The position numbers and the translations under genes were made by a program. DNA of 18,795 nt from positions 1-18,795 of the forward strand of contig JBOHRE010000063.1 in NCBI GenBank assembly GCA_050732635.1, given 5' to 3'. The stretch comes from JBOHRE01 sp050732635. GTDB taxonomy: Bacteria > Gemmatimonadota > Gemmatimonadetes > Longimicrobiales > RSA9. Of the stretch, positions 1-6,464 are shown piece by piece. Each line of letters begins with the position of its first letter. Within the stretch, counting starts at the first letter, position 1. The notes below the pieces were generated by a model. It was not told where the DNA came from. It saw only the letters and a program-made list of their open reading frames with translations, and did not search any database.

Positions 1-467
1 TTCCGCGCCTGTCCGCCGCAGCCGCCGGCCTGGCCGCCGTCGCGCTCGCGGTCTTCGCGGCCGGGTCGGCCGCCGCACCGGGGCCGCAGTCTGCTGACTC
101 GCGCTGGGAGCCGTACTCCGAGCAGCGCCTTGCCGAGTTGCGCGCGGAGGCGAGGCCGGTCTTCGTCGACTTCACAGCGGCCTGGTGCCTCTCGTGCCAG
201 GTGAACGAGCGCGTCGCGCTGAACAGCGGGGCGGCGAGGGAGGCGTTCGCCGAGGCCGATGTCGCGCTGCTGAAGGCGGACTGGACGTCGCGCGATCCGG
301 CGACCACGCAGGCGCTCCAGTCGTTCGGCCGGAGCGGCGTTCCCCTCTACGTGCTCTATCCCGCCGGCGGATCGCCCCCGGAGATCCTGCCCGCGCTACT
401 CACCCCGGGCATGATCGTGGACGCGGTGCGACACGCGTCGAGCACATCTCCCGTCGACTCGCCTTAG
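1..467 (+). CDS. DsbD-type thiol:disulfide interchange protein, C-terminal part (5' truncated by window)
   Basis: The reading frame is open from the first bases of the window and ends at TAG 465-467, giving about 154 visible residues. The visible part starts with an Ala/Val/Leu-rich segment that looks like the last transmembrane helix. A periplasmic thioredoxin-like domain follows, with the motif FVDFTAAWCLSC at about 162-197; the two cysteines of CLSC are the redox pair. The cis-proline region is visible as SGVPLYVLY. DsbD family proteins pass electrons from cytoplasmic thioredoxin across the membrane to periplasmic partners for disulfide repair or cytochrome c maturation. The internal TTG at 138 is not the real start, because the frame continues upstream. 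The CxxC context (VDFTA-WC--C-VNE) is typical of the DsbD gamma domain, so the family call is firm. The membrane part is outside the window. Confidence 0.88.
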   Translation, partial: PRLSAAAAGLAAVALAVFAAGSAAAPGPQSADSRWEPYSEQRLAELRAEARPVFVDFTAAWCLSCQVNERVALNSGAAREAFAEADVALLKADWTSRDPATTQALQSFGRSGVPLYVLYPAGGSPPEILPALLTPGMIVDAVRHASSTSPVDSP

Positions 468-529
468 CGCTGGCGACGACGCTGGTGGTGGCCGCCGTCC
501 TGCTCCAGGCGACGTCCCACACCAGCTAG
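446..529 (+). pseudogene. possible truncated signal-peptide fragment overlapping the dsbD end
   Basis: In the frame +2 relative to the DsbD gene, starting just before its stop, a stretch reads as two arginines followed by a long Ala/Leu/Val-rich run and ends at TAG 527-529. This looks like the signal peptide of a following operon gene, such as a secreted redoxin, cut after about 25 residues. No ATG, GTG or TTG start is present at the right place, and the stop falls inside the palindrome CAGCTAGCTG (523-532). It is weak as a gene but fits the adjoining pattern of broken gene ends. Confidence 0.25.
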
Positions 530-694
530 CTGATTCGTCGGCCTCTTCCCGTGCGGCAATGCGCCCTCGGCGTCGAGCGACATCGAGATCCAAGAGGTGA
601 CCTTGCTCATCGCAGCCCTGCTGCCCCCGCTCTGGTCGAGCGCCGCGATGAAGCCGTCACCCTCACGGATCTTCTCGAGCTGCTCGCTGTTCAT
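464..694 (-). pseudogene. chimeric remnant: 5' end of class I fructose-bisphosphate aldolase joined to a second start-like fragment
   Basis: A small ORF of 76 codons starts at ATG 694 behind a clear AGGAGA ribosome-binding site (about 700-705). Its first 25 residues (694-620) carry the N-terminus typical of class I fructose-bisphosphate aldolases: MNSEQLEK, then GFIAALDQSGGS. A real aldolase continues for about 270 further residues with TPKAL-like sequence. Here the match stops abruptly and is followed in frame by MSKVTSWISMSLD (610-572), which resembles the start of RibD/DHFR-family reductases (M-KV----SMSLDG). That match also breaks off at once. The tail is arginine-rich and antisense to the end of the DsbD gene. 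The first match is convincing by eye; the DHFR match rests on about 13 residues. The ORF could be a translated short peptide but cannot be a functional enzyme. Confidence 0.5.
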
Positions 695-942
695 GATGGT
701 TCTCCTGTCTGGATACGTTGGCGAGCGGCGAAGCGCGCTCTCACCGGAGGCTACATTATGGCCGTCGGGTGCGCCAGCCGGATTCGCGCGACGGGCGATC
801 CGGCGGCCGTTGCCCGCTGCACCCACGCGTTTCCCCGCTATCCGGTGAGTCACGGCCGGACTATGATGTCGAGAACGCCGACCCGGCCTCGACTCCACTG
901 TGACAGCCAGGTCGGAGCCACCGGAAGCGGAGAAAGCGAGCC

Positions 943-1344
943 ATGAAGTACATCTTGATGATGCACGCGCGGCACGGGAAGACGGGCGACTACCAGATCA
1001 AGCAATGGCCCCGCGAGGCGCTGGAGGCTCACATGGCGCACATGAGCCGGATGCACCGTGAGCTCACCGGGTCGGGCGAGCTGGCCGGGGGCGAGGGGCT
1101 CGCGCCTCCGGGCGAGGCGAAGGTGGTCCGGGCGGGGTCGAACGGCGCGCCGGTCGTCACGGACGGCCCATTCCCGGAGACCAAGGAGTTCCTGGCCGGC
1201 TTTTGGTTGGTCGAGGTCGAGTCGGCGGAGCGGGCCTACGAGATCGCGGCCGAGACGTCGGCCGCACCGGGGCCCGATGGCAAGCCGCTGAACATGCCGA
1301 TGGAAGTCCGGCGGGTCATGGACGAGTCCGCCATGGAGCGGTGA
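943..1344 (+). CDS. YciI-like/DGPF domain protein (orphan)
   Basis: This gene encodes 133 residues starting at ATG 943, with a GGAG-type site about ten bases upstream. It begins MKYILMMHA and contains the signature VVTDGPFPETKEFL (residues about 71-84), followed by a GFWLVEV strand, as in the YCII-related family (PF03795, 'DGPF domain'). Members are small alpha/beta dimers. They are usually encoded beside ECF sigma factors of the SigJ/ECF42 type, although their biochemical role is not established. Here no sigma factor follows: the sequence right after the stop leads into an aquaporin gene end. The gene is therefore an orphan of the usual pair, and the second DGPF gene at 5202-5541 has the sigma partner. 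Length and motifs look complete. Confidence 0.85.
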   Translation: MKYILMMHARHGKTGDYQIKQWPREALEAHMAHMSRMHRELTGSGELAGGEGLAPPGEAKVVRAGSNGAPVVTDGPFPETKEFLAGFWLVEVESAERAYEIAAETSAAPGPDGKPLNMPMEVRRVMDESAMER

Positions 1345-1421
1345 GCCGCTTCGCCGGCTCCGACCTCATCGACCTGGACCGCCTCAACGTCTGGGTCTGC
1401 GGTGGCGACGGATGCGCGTGT

Positions 1422-1559
1422 GTGGCCGACGGCGTCGCGGGTCTCGCGGTGGGAGTCACCGTCGGCTTCGACGGACTCGTGGGCGGGCCGCTGACGGGCG
1501 CCTCCATGACTCCTGCGCGCTCGCTGGGCCCGGCCGTCGACGCGGCGAGAGGCCGCTGA
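1422..1559 (+). pseudogene. aquaporin/MIP-family 3' fragment
   Basis: The reading frame ending at TGA 1557-1559 carries about 45 residues typical of the second half of bacterial aquaporins: a helix with GLAVGVTVGFDGLVGGP, then TGASMTPARSLGPAV (about 1491-1535). That second part is the second pore loop, normally GASMNPARS-GPA. The Asn of the NPA box is replaced by Thr. The usual last transmembrane helix after the loop is missing; a short arginine-rich tail and a stop follow. The upstream residues in the same frame (from about 1342) have no recognisable aquaporin helices and no start of their own. This is a gene end left after a deletion, not a working channel. The fluoride riboswitch begins about 50 bases downstream. 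Confidence 0.6.
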
Positions 1560-1604
1560 AGGAACTTGCGCCATAACGCTCCTCCACACATCCTGATCCG
1601 ACAA

Positions 1605-1655
1605 CCACGGCGAAGGAGTTCGCCCGAACCGCGGCCTCGGCCGCTGATGACTCCT
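1605..1655 (+). ncRNA. fluoride riboswitch (crcB motif) aptamer
   Basis: The sequence matches the fluoride (crcB) riboswitch consensus closely. A hairpin GGCG (1609-1612) / CGCC (1621-1624) encloses AAGGAGTT. The conserved GAACC follows, then a second hairpin GCGGCC/GGCCGC (1631-1644), then the invariant CTGATGACTCCT. The AGGAG at 1614-1618 can pair with CTCCT at 1651-1655. One position differs from the common form (GGCGAAGG instead of GGCGATGG). The downstream gene is crcB, the classic target. The aptamer's 3' strand overlaps the 5' arm of the terminator that follows. This indicates an ON switch: fluoride binding stabilises the aptamer, prevents termination and allows export-channel expression. 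Confidence 0.93.
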
Positions 1656-1686
1656 CCCACCGGCCCGGCCGGTCGGGAGGTTTTTT
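1653..1686 (+). terminator. intrinsic terminator, expression platform of the fluoride riboswitch
   Basis: CCTCCC (1653-1658) pairs with GGGAGG (1675-1680), and ACCGG (1659-1663) with CCGGT (1669-1673), leaving a five-base loop and one bulged C at 1674. Six T residues (1681-1686) follow directly. Its 5' arm shares the bases CCT (1653-1655) with the aptamer, so the two structures exclude each other. The crcB start lies 12 bases past the T run. Confidence 0.92.
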
Positions 1687-1698
1687 CGTGGAGGCCGC

Positions 1699-2082
1699 AT
1701 GCTGCTGCTCTACATTGCGCTCGGCGGGGCCGCCGGCGCGGTCGCCCGGTACGGACTCGGCGGCTGGGTCCACGACCGCGCCGGACCGCACTTCCCATGG
1801 GGCACGTTCGTCATCAACGTACTCGGGTCGCTGCTCATCGGTTTCGCGGTGCGGTACCTCGAGGCCGTGCGGTTCACGCCGGAGGCGAGGGCGCTCGTGA
1901 CGATCGGACTGCTCGGGAGTTTCACCACGTTCAGCACGTTCAGCTACGAGACGGTGGCGCTCCTGGAGGATGGGGAGTGGGCTCGAGCGGCGCTGTACGC
2001 CGTTGGCAGCCTGCTCCTGGGCCTCGCGGCCGTGTACGCGGGCCTCGTGGCCGCCACGCTCGTGCTGCACGCCAGGGGGTGA
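1699..2082 (+). CDS. crcB: fluoride-specific ion channel CrcB/FluC
   Basis: The product has 127 residues, the usual length of a single Fluc subunit, with four predicted membrane helices (about 3-24, 35-55, 65-84, 97-121). The family signature is visible: RYGLG near residue 17, GTFVINVLGSLLIG (35-48), and the phenylalanine-rich GSFTTFSTFS (73-82) that lines the fluoride path. Fluc proteins form antiparallel dimers in the inner membrane and let fluoride leave the cytoplasm. The start is ATG 1699 behind GGAGG (1690-1694). The gene sits directly under a fluoride riboswitch and terminator, which explains its regulation. The next gene, a DUF190 protein, starts within a few bases of its stop, a pairing common for crcB. 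Confidence 0.95.
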   Translation: MLLLYIALGGAAGAVARYGLGGWVHDRAGPHFPWGTFVINVLGSLLIGFAVRYLEAVRFTPEARALVTIGLLGSFTTFSTFSYETVALLEDGEWARAALYAVGSLLLGLAAVYAGLVAATLVLHARG

Positions 2083-2084
2083 CC

Positions 2085-2498
2085 ATGCCGCACCGATTCG
2101 AGGGCGAGCGCACGCTCATGCGGATCTTCATCGGCGAAAGCGATCGCTGCGCGGACGGGCCGCACCGCGGGAAGCCGCTCTACGAGGCGCTGGTCGCGCT
2201 GTTGCGCGAGCGGGGGTTCGCCGGCGCGACGGTCCTGCGCGGCATCACCGGCTTCGGCGCGAGCGCGAAGGTGCACACGGACAAGGTGCTGCGCCTTTCG
2301 CTCGACCTGCCGATCGTCCTCGAGGTGGTCGAGACCGAAGAGAAGATCCGCCAAGTGATGCCAGAGCTCGATCGGATGATCGGCGGCGGTTTGATCACGC
2401 TCGAGCGGGCGCACGTAATCCTCTATCGCCCAGCCGATCCGGCCGAGGACGGCGGCGTGGAGCGGCGCACGGAGGGAATGGAGCCCGGCCAGCGGTGA
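2085..2498 (+). CDS. DUF190 family (PII-like) protein
   Basis: The product has 137 residues. The core LMRIFIGESDR...GKPLYEALVALLRERGFAGATVLRGITGFGAS, followed by LSLDLPIVLEVVETEEKI, is the DUF190 signature (PF02641). The fold is PII/GlnK-like: two beta-alpha-beta units with a nucleotide- or small-ligand-binding role proposed but not settled. The preferred start is ATG 2085, two bases past the crcB stop with a GGGGG run in front. GTG 2079, overlapping the crcB TGA, is an alternative. Coupling to crcB is common and suggests a role in fluoride response or in tuning the channel, which is inference. The C-terminal 20 residues are charged and probably disordered. Confidence 0.85.
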   Translation: MPHRFEGERTLMRIFIGESDRCADGPHRGKPLYEALVALLRERGFAGATVLRGITGFGASAKVHTDKVLRLSLDLPIVLEVVETEEKIRQVMPELDRMIGGGLITLERAHVILYRPADPAEDGGVERRTEGMEPGQR

Positions 2499-2653
2499 CC
2501 GGCGGCCGCGATCTGCGGCGCCCGGAAGTCGCGGCTGACGGCGAGCCTGAATACGCAACCGGCCATTCGAGCTTCGAATTCGTGACCTAAACGCGCACAA
2601 CGACGGCCGCTATCATCAATCGAACGGTGACCACGCGATGTGAGGAGACGCGT

Positions 2654-2896
2654 ATGGCGGAACTACCCCCCTACCCCGGCGCACCACGCTGGGTGAAGGT
2701 CTTCGGGACGATCGTGTTGGTCCTGGTGCTGCTGTTTGTCATGATGAAGGTCGCTGGCATCGGCGGTCGCCACGGCCCCGGTCGCCACCTGCAGTCCGGC
2801 GACGTCGGTGGTCAGACAGCGCCCTCCAGCGTCACAGACGAGCAGGCGCCGTCCGGCGGTCTCGGTGGCCACACACCGCCCGAGGGTGGCCACTGA
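2654..2896 (+). CDS. small single-pass membrane protein, Gly/His-rich tail
   Basis: The product has 80 residues starting at ATG 2654, with GAGGAG (2642-2647) as a good ribosome-binding site. An earlier in-frame GTG at 2627 lacks one. The N-terminus PPYPGAPRWVKVFG leads into one hydrophobic helix (about 14-34). The rest is a soluble tail rich in Gly, His, Pro and Ser (GGRHGPGRH, GGHTPPEGGH) that could bind metal or be simply flexible. The TGA overlaps the ATG of the next gene (ATGA-type, 2894-2898), so the two are translationally coupled. Similar small proteins precede this kind of multi-pass membrane protein in other bacteria, as far as I recall. The function is unknown. Confidence 0.7.
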   Translation: MAELPPYPGAPRWVKVFGTIVLVLVLLFVMMKVAGIGGRHGPGRHLQSGDVGGQTAPSSVTDEQAPSGGLGGHTPPEGGH

Positions 2897-3470
2897 TGGC
2901 CATGCCGCCGCGCCTCCGCAAGTTCGCGCTCACCGTCCATCTCACGTCCTCCGTCGGCTGGATCGGCGCAGCTGTCGCCTACCTGGCGCTCGGCATCTCC
3001 GCCGTGGCCAGCCAGGAGGCTCAGACGATGCGTGCCGCCTGGATCGCGATGGAGTTGACCGGCTGGCTCGTCATCGTACCGTTGGCCCTCGCCGCGCTGC
3101 TGACCGGACTCATCATGGCCCTGGGCACCCGTGGGGTTTGTTCCGGCACTATTGGGTTCTGACCAGCCTCGCGCTCACGATCCTTTCTACTGCAGTCCTG
3201 CTGCTGCATATGCCGACCGTAAGCGCTCTGGCCGACGTGGCGCGCGACGCGGACGCCGCCAATCTCAGCGCGCTTGGGGGCGACCTCCTCCACCCCGGAC
3301 TCGGCCTCGTGGTGTTGCTGGTGATCACGGTGCTCAACGTGTACAAGCCGCGGGGCATGACGCGGTACGGCTGGCGAAAGCAGCACGAGTCGCAGCCGTG
3401 GATCCTTGGGTTTCCAAGGCAAGGGGCAGCAGTCGAGTTGACGGTCACCTCCTGGCGCCGCTGCATCTAG
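2896..3470 (+). pseudogene. multi-pass membrane protein (DUF2269-like) interrupted by a one-base frameshift
   Basis: The first part (2896-about 3129) reads LRKFALTVHLTSSVGWIGAA and further helices up to GLIMALGT. The frame then runs into nonsense and stops at 3162. From about 3129 the frame one step over continues the same protein: PWGLFRHYWVLTSLALTILSTAVLLLH, a further helix GLGLVVLLVITVLNVYKPRG, and a stop at 3470. Joining the frames needs one extra C in the CCC run at 3128-3130 (expected ACC CCG TGG). The composite is about 190 residues with four helices. A working version could be an integral membrane protein of unknown role, coupled to the small protein upstream. The break is either a real inactivation or a base-calling error in a C run. 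The final 20 residues look unlike the rest and may not be native. Confidence 0.7.
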
Positions 3471-3672
3471 AGCGCGCGAAAGCTTTTCGCCGATCCGAAG
3501 TCGCAGCTGCGTGACTCCCGGGCCGCTGGCCAGCTCCGCGTCGAGCGTTCGTAGCCTCGTCTCGGCCTGCGCGACGGCCGTCTTCGCGTCGCGGTACTCG
3601 TAGCCGTGCGACGGCGGTGCTGCGGAGGTAGTCGCCGCTCGCATGCGCCAGCTCCGCTGCCGGAAAGTAGCA

Positions 3673-3703
3673 AGGCCCCACAACGGAAACCGTTGCAGGG
3701 CCT
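3673..3703 (-). terminator. hairpin downstream of tRNA-Pro, probable terminator
   Basis: AGGCCC (3673-3678) pairs with GGGCCT (3698-3703), and CAACGG (3681-3686) with CCGTTG (3690-3695), around a three-base AAA loop with a CA/CA internal mismatch. It lies 15 bases past the 3' end of the minus-strand tRNA. The following minus-strand bases are only moderately T-rich (TTGCTACTTT), so termination efficiency is uncertain. It could also end transcription from the plus strand. Confidence 0.5.
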
Positions 3704-3717
3704 CACATTCACCTCAG

Positions 3718-3791
3718 TCGGGACGGCGGGATTTGAACCCGCGACCCCCTGAACCCCATTCAGGTGCGCTACCGGGCTGCGCTACGTCCCG
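3718..3791 (-). tRNA. tRNA-Pro (anticodon GGG)
   Basis: The minus strand folds into a complete cloverleaf of 74 bases: acceptor CGGGACG/CGTCCCG with seven perfect pairs, D arm GCGC...GCGC, anticodon stem CCTGA/TCAGG with loop ATGGGGT (anticodon GGG, reading CCC), a five-base variable region, and T arm GCGGG TTCAAAT CCCGC. The discriminator is A. The first base C1 is the usual bacterial tRNA-Pro identity feature. CCA is not encoded after the discriminator, so it must be added after transcription. No integrase or direct repeat of the tRNA 3' end is visible nearby. Confidence 0.97.
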
Positions 3792-3804
3792 TAAACAGTG
3801 AAAT

Positions 3805-5193
3805 CTAGCGCGATCGGGGCGTCGGCTCAACTACGGAGGTGGGAGCGCGTGACGTCGCGGGATCCGCTGCCTGGTCGGGCTGCTCCTGCTGCGTCACCTC
3901 CGCCAGCCGTCCCGTCAGGTACGCGCGCTCGGCGGGGCTGGTGCACAGCTCGAGGGCGCGGCGGTAGCTGAGCGCGGCCTCGGCGGCGCGACCCTGGCGC
4001 ACGAGCAGCTCGGCGCGCGAGGCGGCGAGCAGGTGGTAGCCGGGCAGCTCGCCGCGCGCCTCGAGGCCGTCGATGAGCACGAGGCCGGCGGCGGGACCGG
4101 CCGCCATGCCGATGGCCACGGCGTGGTTCAGCTCGACGACGGGCGTGGGCTGCAGCCGCAGCAGCAGCGCGTAGAGCGCGGCGATCTGCGGCCAGTCGGT
4201 CAGGTCGGCCGTGGGCGCCTCGACGTGCAGCGCGGCAATCGCGGCCTGGATCTGGTACGGCCCGACGCGGCCGCGGCGCAGCGCGCTCTCGACCAGCGCC
4301 CGGCCCTCCTCGATCAGGTCGCGGTCCCAGAGGCTGCGGTCCTGCAGCTCGAGCGTGATCAGCGCACCGTCCTCGCCCGTGCGCGCGCGCCTGCGCGCGT
4401 CGTGCAGCAGCATGAGCGCGAGCAGCCCTTCGACGGCGGCCGTGGCGGGCAGCAGCTCCTCGAGCAGCCGGCCGAGGCGGACGGCCTCGGCGCAGAGATC
4501 ATCGCGGATCAGGCGGGCGTCGCCCGTGGATGCGTAGCCCTCGTTGAAGACGAGGTAGATCACGGACAGCACCGCGTCGAGCCGCGCGGGCAGGTCCGCC
4601 CGCGCCGGCACGCGGAACGGGATCTCGGCCTCCCGGATCTTGTGCTTCGCGCGCGTGAGCCGCTGCGCCATGGTCGCTTCGGTCGACAGGAACGCGCGCG
4701 CGATCTCGCGCGTGGTGAGGCCGGCGACCATGCGCAGCGTGAGCGCGACCTGCGACTCGAGCGAGAGCGCGGGATGGCAGCAGGTGAAGAGCAGCCGCAG
4801 CCGGTCGTCGTGCGGCGCGCCATCCTCGCCAGGCAGGGTGACCGGTTGTTCGAGCGACGTCGCCTCGGCGGCGGCGAGGCGTTCGAGCGCCTCGCTGCGG
4901 CGGCGGAACGTGCGGGCGCGGCGCACGATGTCGATCGCGCGGTTGCGTGCGGTCCTCGTGATCCAGGCGCCGGGGCGCGGCGGCACGCCGTCGCTCGGCC
5001 AGCGGCGCAGTGCCGCGGCGAACGCCTCCTGCAGCGCATCCTCGGCGATGGCGAAGTCGCCGGTCAGGCGGATGAGCACGGCGAGGATCTGGGAGCGCTC
5101 GCGACGGAAGACACGCTCCAGAGTATCGCGCGCGGCGTCGTCGCCAACGGGCGCCGCGTCCACAGATCCTCGACCGTTCTCGTGATCGCGCAT
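3805..5193 (-). CDS. ECF RNA polymerase sigma factor, SigJ/ECF42 type with long C-terminal domain
   Basis: The product has 462 residues from ATG 5193; in-frame codons further upstream lie inside the neighbouring gene. Sigma region 2 (about 25-95) contains FAIAEDALQEAFAAALRRWP and the arginine-rich RNRAIDIVRR. Region 4 (about 130-188) holds the family sequence LLFTCCHPALSLESQVALTLR and the helix-turn-helix GLTTREIARAF. The extension after about residue 200 has VIYLVFNEGY (211-220), the hallmark of the DUF6596/TPR-like tail of this sigma class, and ends in TPR-like helices. The gene lies 8 bases after the DGPF gene, the standard arrangement. These sigma factors lack a classic anti-sigma factor, and the C-terminal domain is thought to control activity. 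Length is normal to slightly long. Confidence 0.93.
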   Translation of the reverse strand: MRDHENGRGSVDAAPVGDDAARDTLERVFRRERSQILAVLIRLTGDFAIAEDALQEAFAAALRRWPSDGVPPRPGAWITRTARNRAIDIVRRARTFRRRSEALERLAAAEATSLEQPVTLPGEDGAPHDDRLRLLFTCCHPALSLESQVALTLRMVAGLTTREIARAFLSTEATMAQRLTRAKHKIREAEIPFRVPARADLPARLDAVLSVIYLVFNEGYASTGDARLIRDDLCAEAVRLGRLLEELLPATAAVEGLLALMLLHDARRRARTGEDGALITLELQDRSLWDRDLIEEGRALVESALRRGRVGPYQIQAAIAALHVEAPTADLTDWPQIAALYALLLRLQPTPVVELNHAVAIGMAAGPAAGLVLIDGLEARGELPGYHLLAASRAELLVRQGRAAEAALSYRRALELCTSPAERAYLTGRLAEVTQQEQPDQAADPATSRAPTSVVEPTPRSR

Positions 5194-5201
5194 GAGCCGG
5201 C

Positions 5202-5541
5202 CTACTGCTCGCCGAACTCCATGATCGGCCGCACCTCGACGGGGCCGCGGCCGGCGCTCGGGATCTGGGCGGCCCATTTCAGCGCCTCGTCCAGGTCCTT
5301 GCAGTCGACCATGTAGAACCCGCCGAGCTGCTCCTTGGTCTCGGCGAACGGGCCGTCAGTGGTCAGGGTTTTGCCGCCGTTGACGCGCACGGTCGTGGCG
5401 GTCGCGGTCGGCTGCAACGCCTCGCCGCCGAGGTAGCAGCCGGATGCCTTCAGCCGCTCGGTGTAGTCGAACCACTTCGACAGCTCGCCCTCGTCCTGCG
5501 GCGGTCGCCTCGTTCTCGTAGATCAGGATCAGGTAGCGCAT
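5202..5541 (-). pseudogene. DGPF/YciI-like protein, partner of the ECF sigma factor, frameshifted near its start
   Basis: ATG 5541 opens MRYLILIYENEAT, the normal N-terminus, but this frame then becomes arginine-rich nonsense. The true continuation lies in another frame: DEGELSKWFDYTERLKASG, then YLGGEALQPTATAT, then TTDGPFAETKEQLGGFYMVD and a proper C-terminus with stop at 5202-5204. The switch falls in the GC-rich stretch 5496-5507, where one base too many or two too few would explain it. The downstream frame has an ATG at 5417 with no good ribosome-binding site, which would give only 71 residues. The composite is about 112 residues, the family norm. It precedes the sigma factor by 8 bases and is probably cotranscribed with it. 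The break is either a real mutation or a sequence error. Confidence 0.8.
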
Positions 5542-5565
5542 GGGTGCCTCCGGTGTTCGGGTCGG

Positions 5566-5586
5566 AGCCGCGGCTGGTCCGCGGCT
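5566..5586. repeat. perfect 8-bp inverted repeat upstream of the DGPF-sigma operon
   Basis: AGCCGCGG (5566-5573) and CCGCGGCT (5579-5586) form a perfect inverted repeat with a five-base spacer. It lies 25 bases upstream of the DGPF start on the minus strand, within the 171-base divergent region shared with the deacetylase lipoprotein gene. It could be an operator or a leader hairpin. GC-rich palindromes arise by chance at this base composition, so the role is open. Confidence 0.4.
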
Positions 5587-5712
5587 TCAGGATACCTACG
5601 AACGAGGCCGGACGGAATCGACATCGGGACGGGGCGAGCGTTGACGGCTTCGGGCGTGGCGCGCGCCGTGCGGTTGGTCTTCGAGCATTCGGATCGTCGA
5701 AGGAGACCATCA

Positions 5713-6450
5713 ATGAAGCGCATTCTGGTCACCCTGGGCGCGCTCGTCATCCTCGCCGGCTGCGGCGACTCACCCGCGGCGCCGTCGGCGCTGCCGGGTA
5801 TGATGACCATCACCTTCGATGACGGGTGGTCGAGCGCGTACACGCGGGGCTTGCCGACACTGCGTGCCCACGGGTTGCGGGGCAACATCGCGGTGGTGAC
5901 GGACTACGTCGACCTGGGCTTCGAGGGTTTCATGAACCTGCCGCAACTGCAGGCAGTGCATCAGGCCGGGTGGTCGATCGTGAGTCATACGGTAGGGCAT
6001 CCGAACCTCACGCTGATCACGGCGAGCGAGCTCGAGCGCGAGCTGACCGCGAGCAAGAGCTGGATCGAAAGCAAGGGGTTCAACGGGAGCTCCGTTTTCG
6101 TCGTGCCCTATCACGCGTTCGGCGACCGCGAGCTGGCCGCCATCCGCCAGCACTACTCGGCGGCTCGGATCGCCAACGCGAGCTTCTACGTCCCTTCACG
6201 ATTCGAGGAATGGCCGCCCGATGACCCGCACGGCCTGACAGCGATCGAGGCGGAGTTCGCGCCCTTCACGACAGAGGCCGGACGTGCGGCGCTCGAGCAG
6301 CAGATCGCGACCGCGCTGACCGATGGCAAATTCGTGGACGTTCTCTTCCACGACATCGAGGCCGAGGACTTCGCGGCATTCCAGCAGACGGTCGCCATGC
6401 TGGCTCAATTCGAGCACAGAATCCGCCCCTACCACGAGCTGTTCCCCTAG
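5713..6450 (+). CDS. polysaccharide deacetylase (NodB domain) lipoprotein
   Basis: The product has 245 residues from ATG 5713 behind AAGGAG (5699-5704). A lipoprotein signal ends in ILAGC (Cys 17), so the protein is likely anchored in a membrane facing the periplasm. The NodB motifs are intact: TFDDGW (34-39, catalytic base and metal Asp), SHTVGH (91-96, the metal histidines), VPYHAFG (131-137, substrate groove) and LFHDI (211-215). Carbohydrate esterase family 4 enzymes remove N-acetyl groups from chitin-, PNAG- or peptidoglycan-like chains with a divalent metal. The domain starts directly after a short linker, so there is no accessory domain. The gene converges on the exopolysaccharide operon, only 14 bases from the stop of its last gene, and may supply deacetylation for it. 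That link is inference. Confidence 0.88.
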   Translation: MKRILVTLGALVILAGCGDSPAAPSALPGMMTITFDDGWSSAYTRGLPTLRAHGLRGNIAVVTDYVDLGFEGFMNLPQLQAVHQAGWSIVSHTVGHPNLTLITASELERELTASKSWIESKGFNGSSVFVVPYHAFGDRELAAIRQHYSAARIANASFYVPSRFEEWPPDDPHGLTAIEAEFAPFTTEAGRAALEQQIATALTDGKFVDVLFHDIEAEDFAAFQQTVAMLAQFEHRIRPYHELFP

Positions 6451-6464
6451 CGTTCAGGGGTGGC

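Noticed and set aside
3471..3717. Minus-strand frame with a coiled-coil-like stretch (AVAQAETRLRTLDAELASG)
   Set aside because: It could be a gene remnant, but it has no start, no recognisable family and its upstream part does not look coding. Nothing supportable apart from the hairpin near the tRNA.
3718..3791. tRNA-Pro as integration site of a mobile element
   Set aside because: No integrase, no direct repeat of the tRNA end and no change of gene style beside it.
4033..5316. Long plus-strand ORF of 427 codons
   Set aside because: It is antisense to the sigma factor and DGPF genes and is an Arg/Gly/Ala-rich product of GC codon bias with no family features.
5641..5712. TTGACG at 5641 as a -35 box for the deacetylase gene
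   Set aside because: No -10-like hexamer 16-18 bases downstream.
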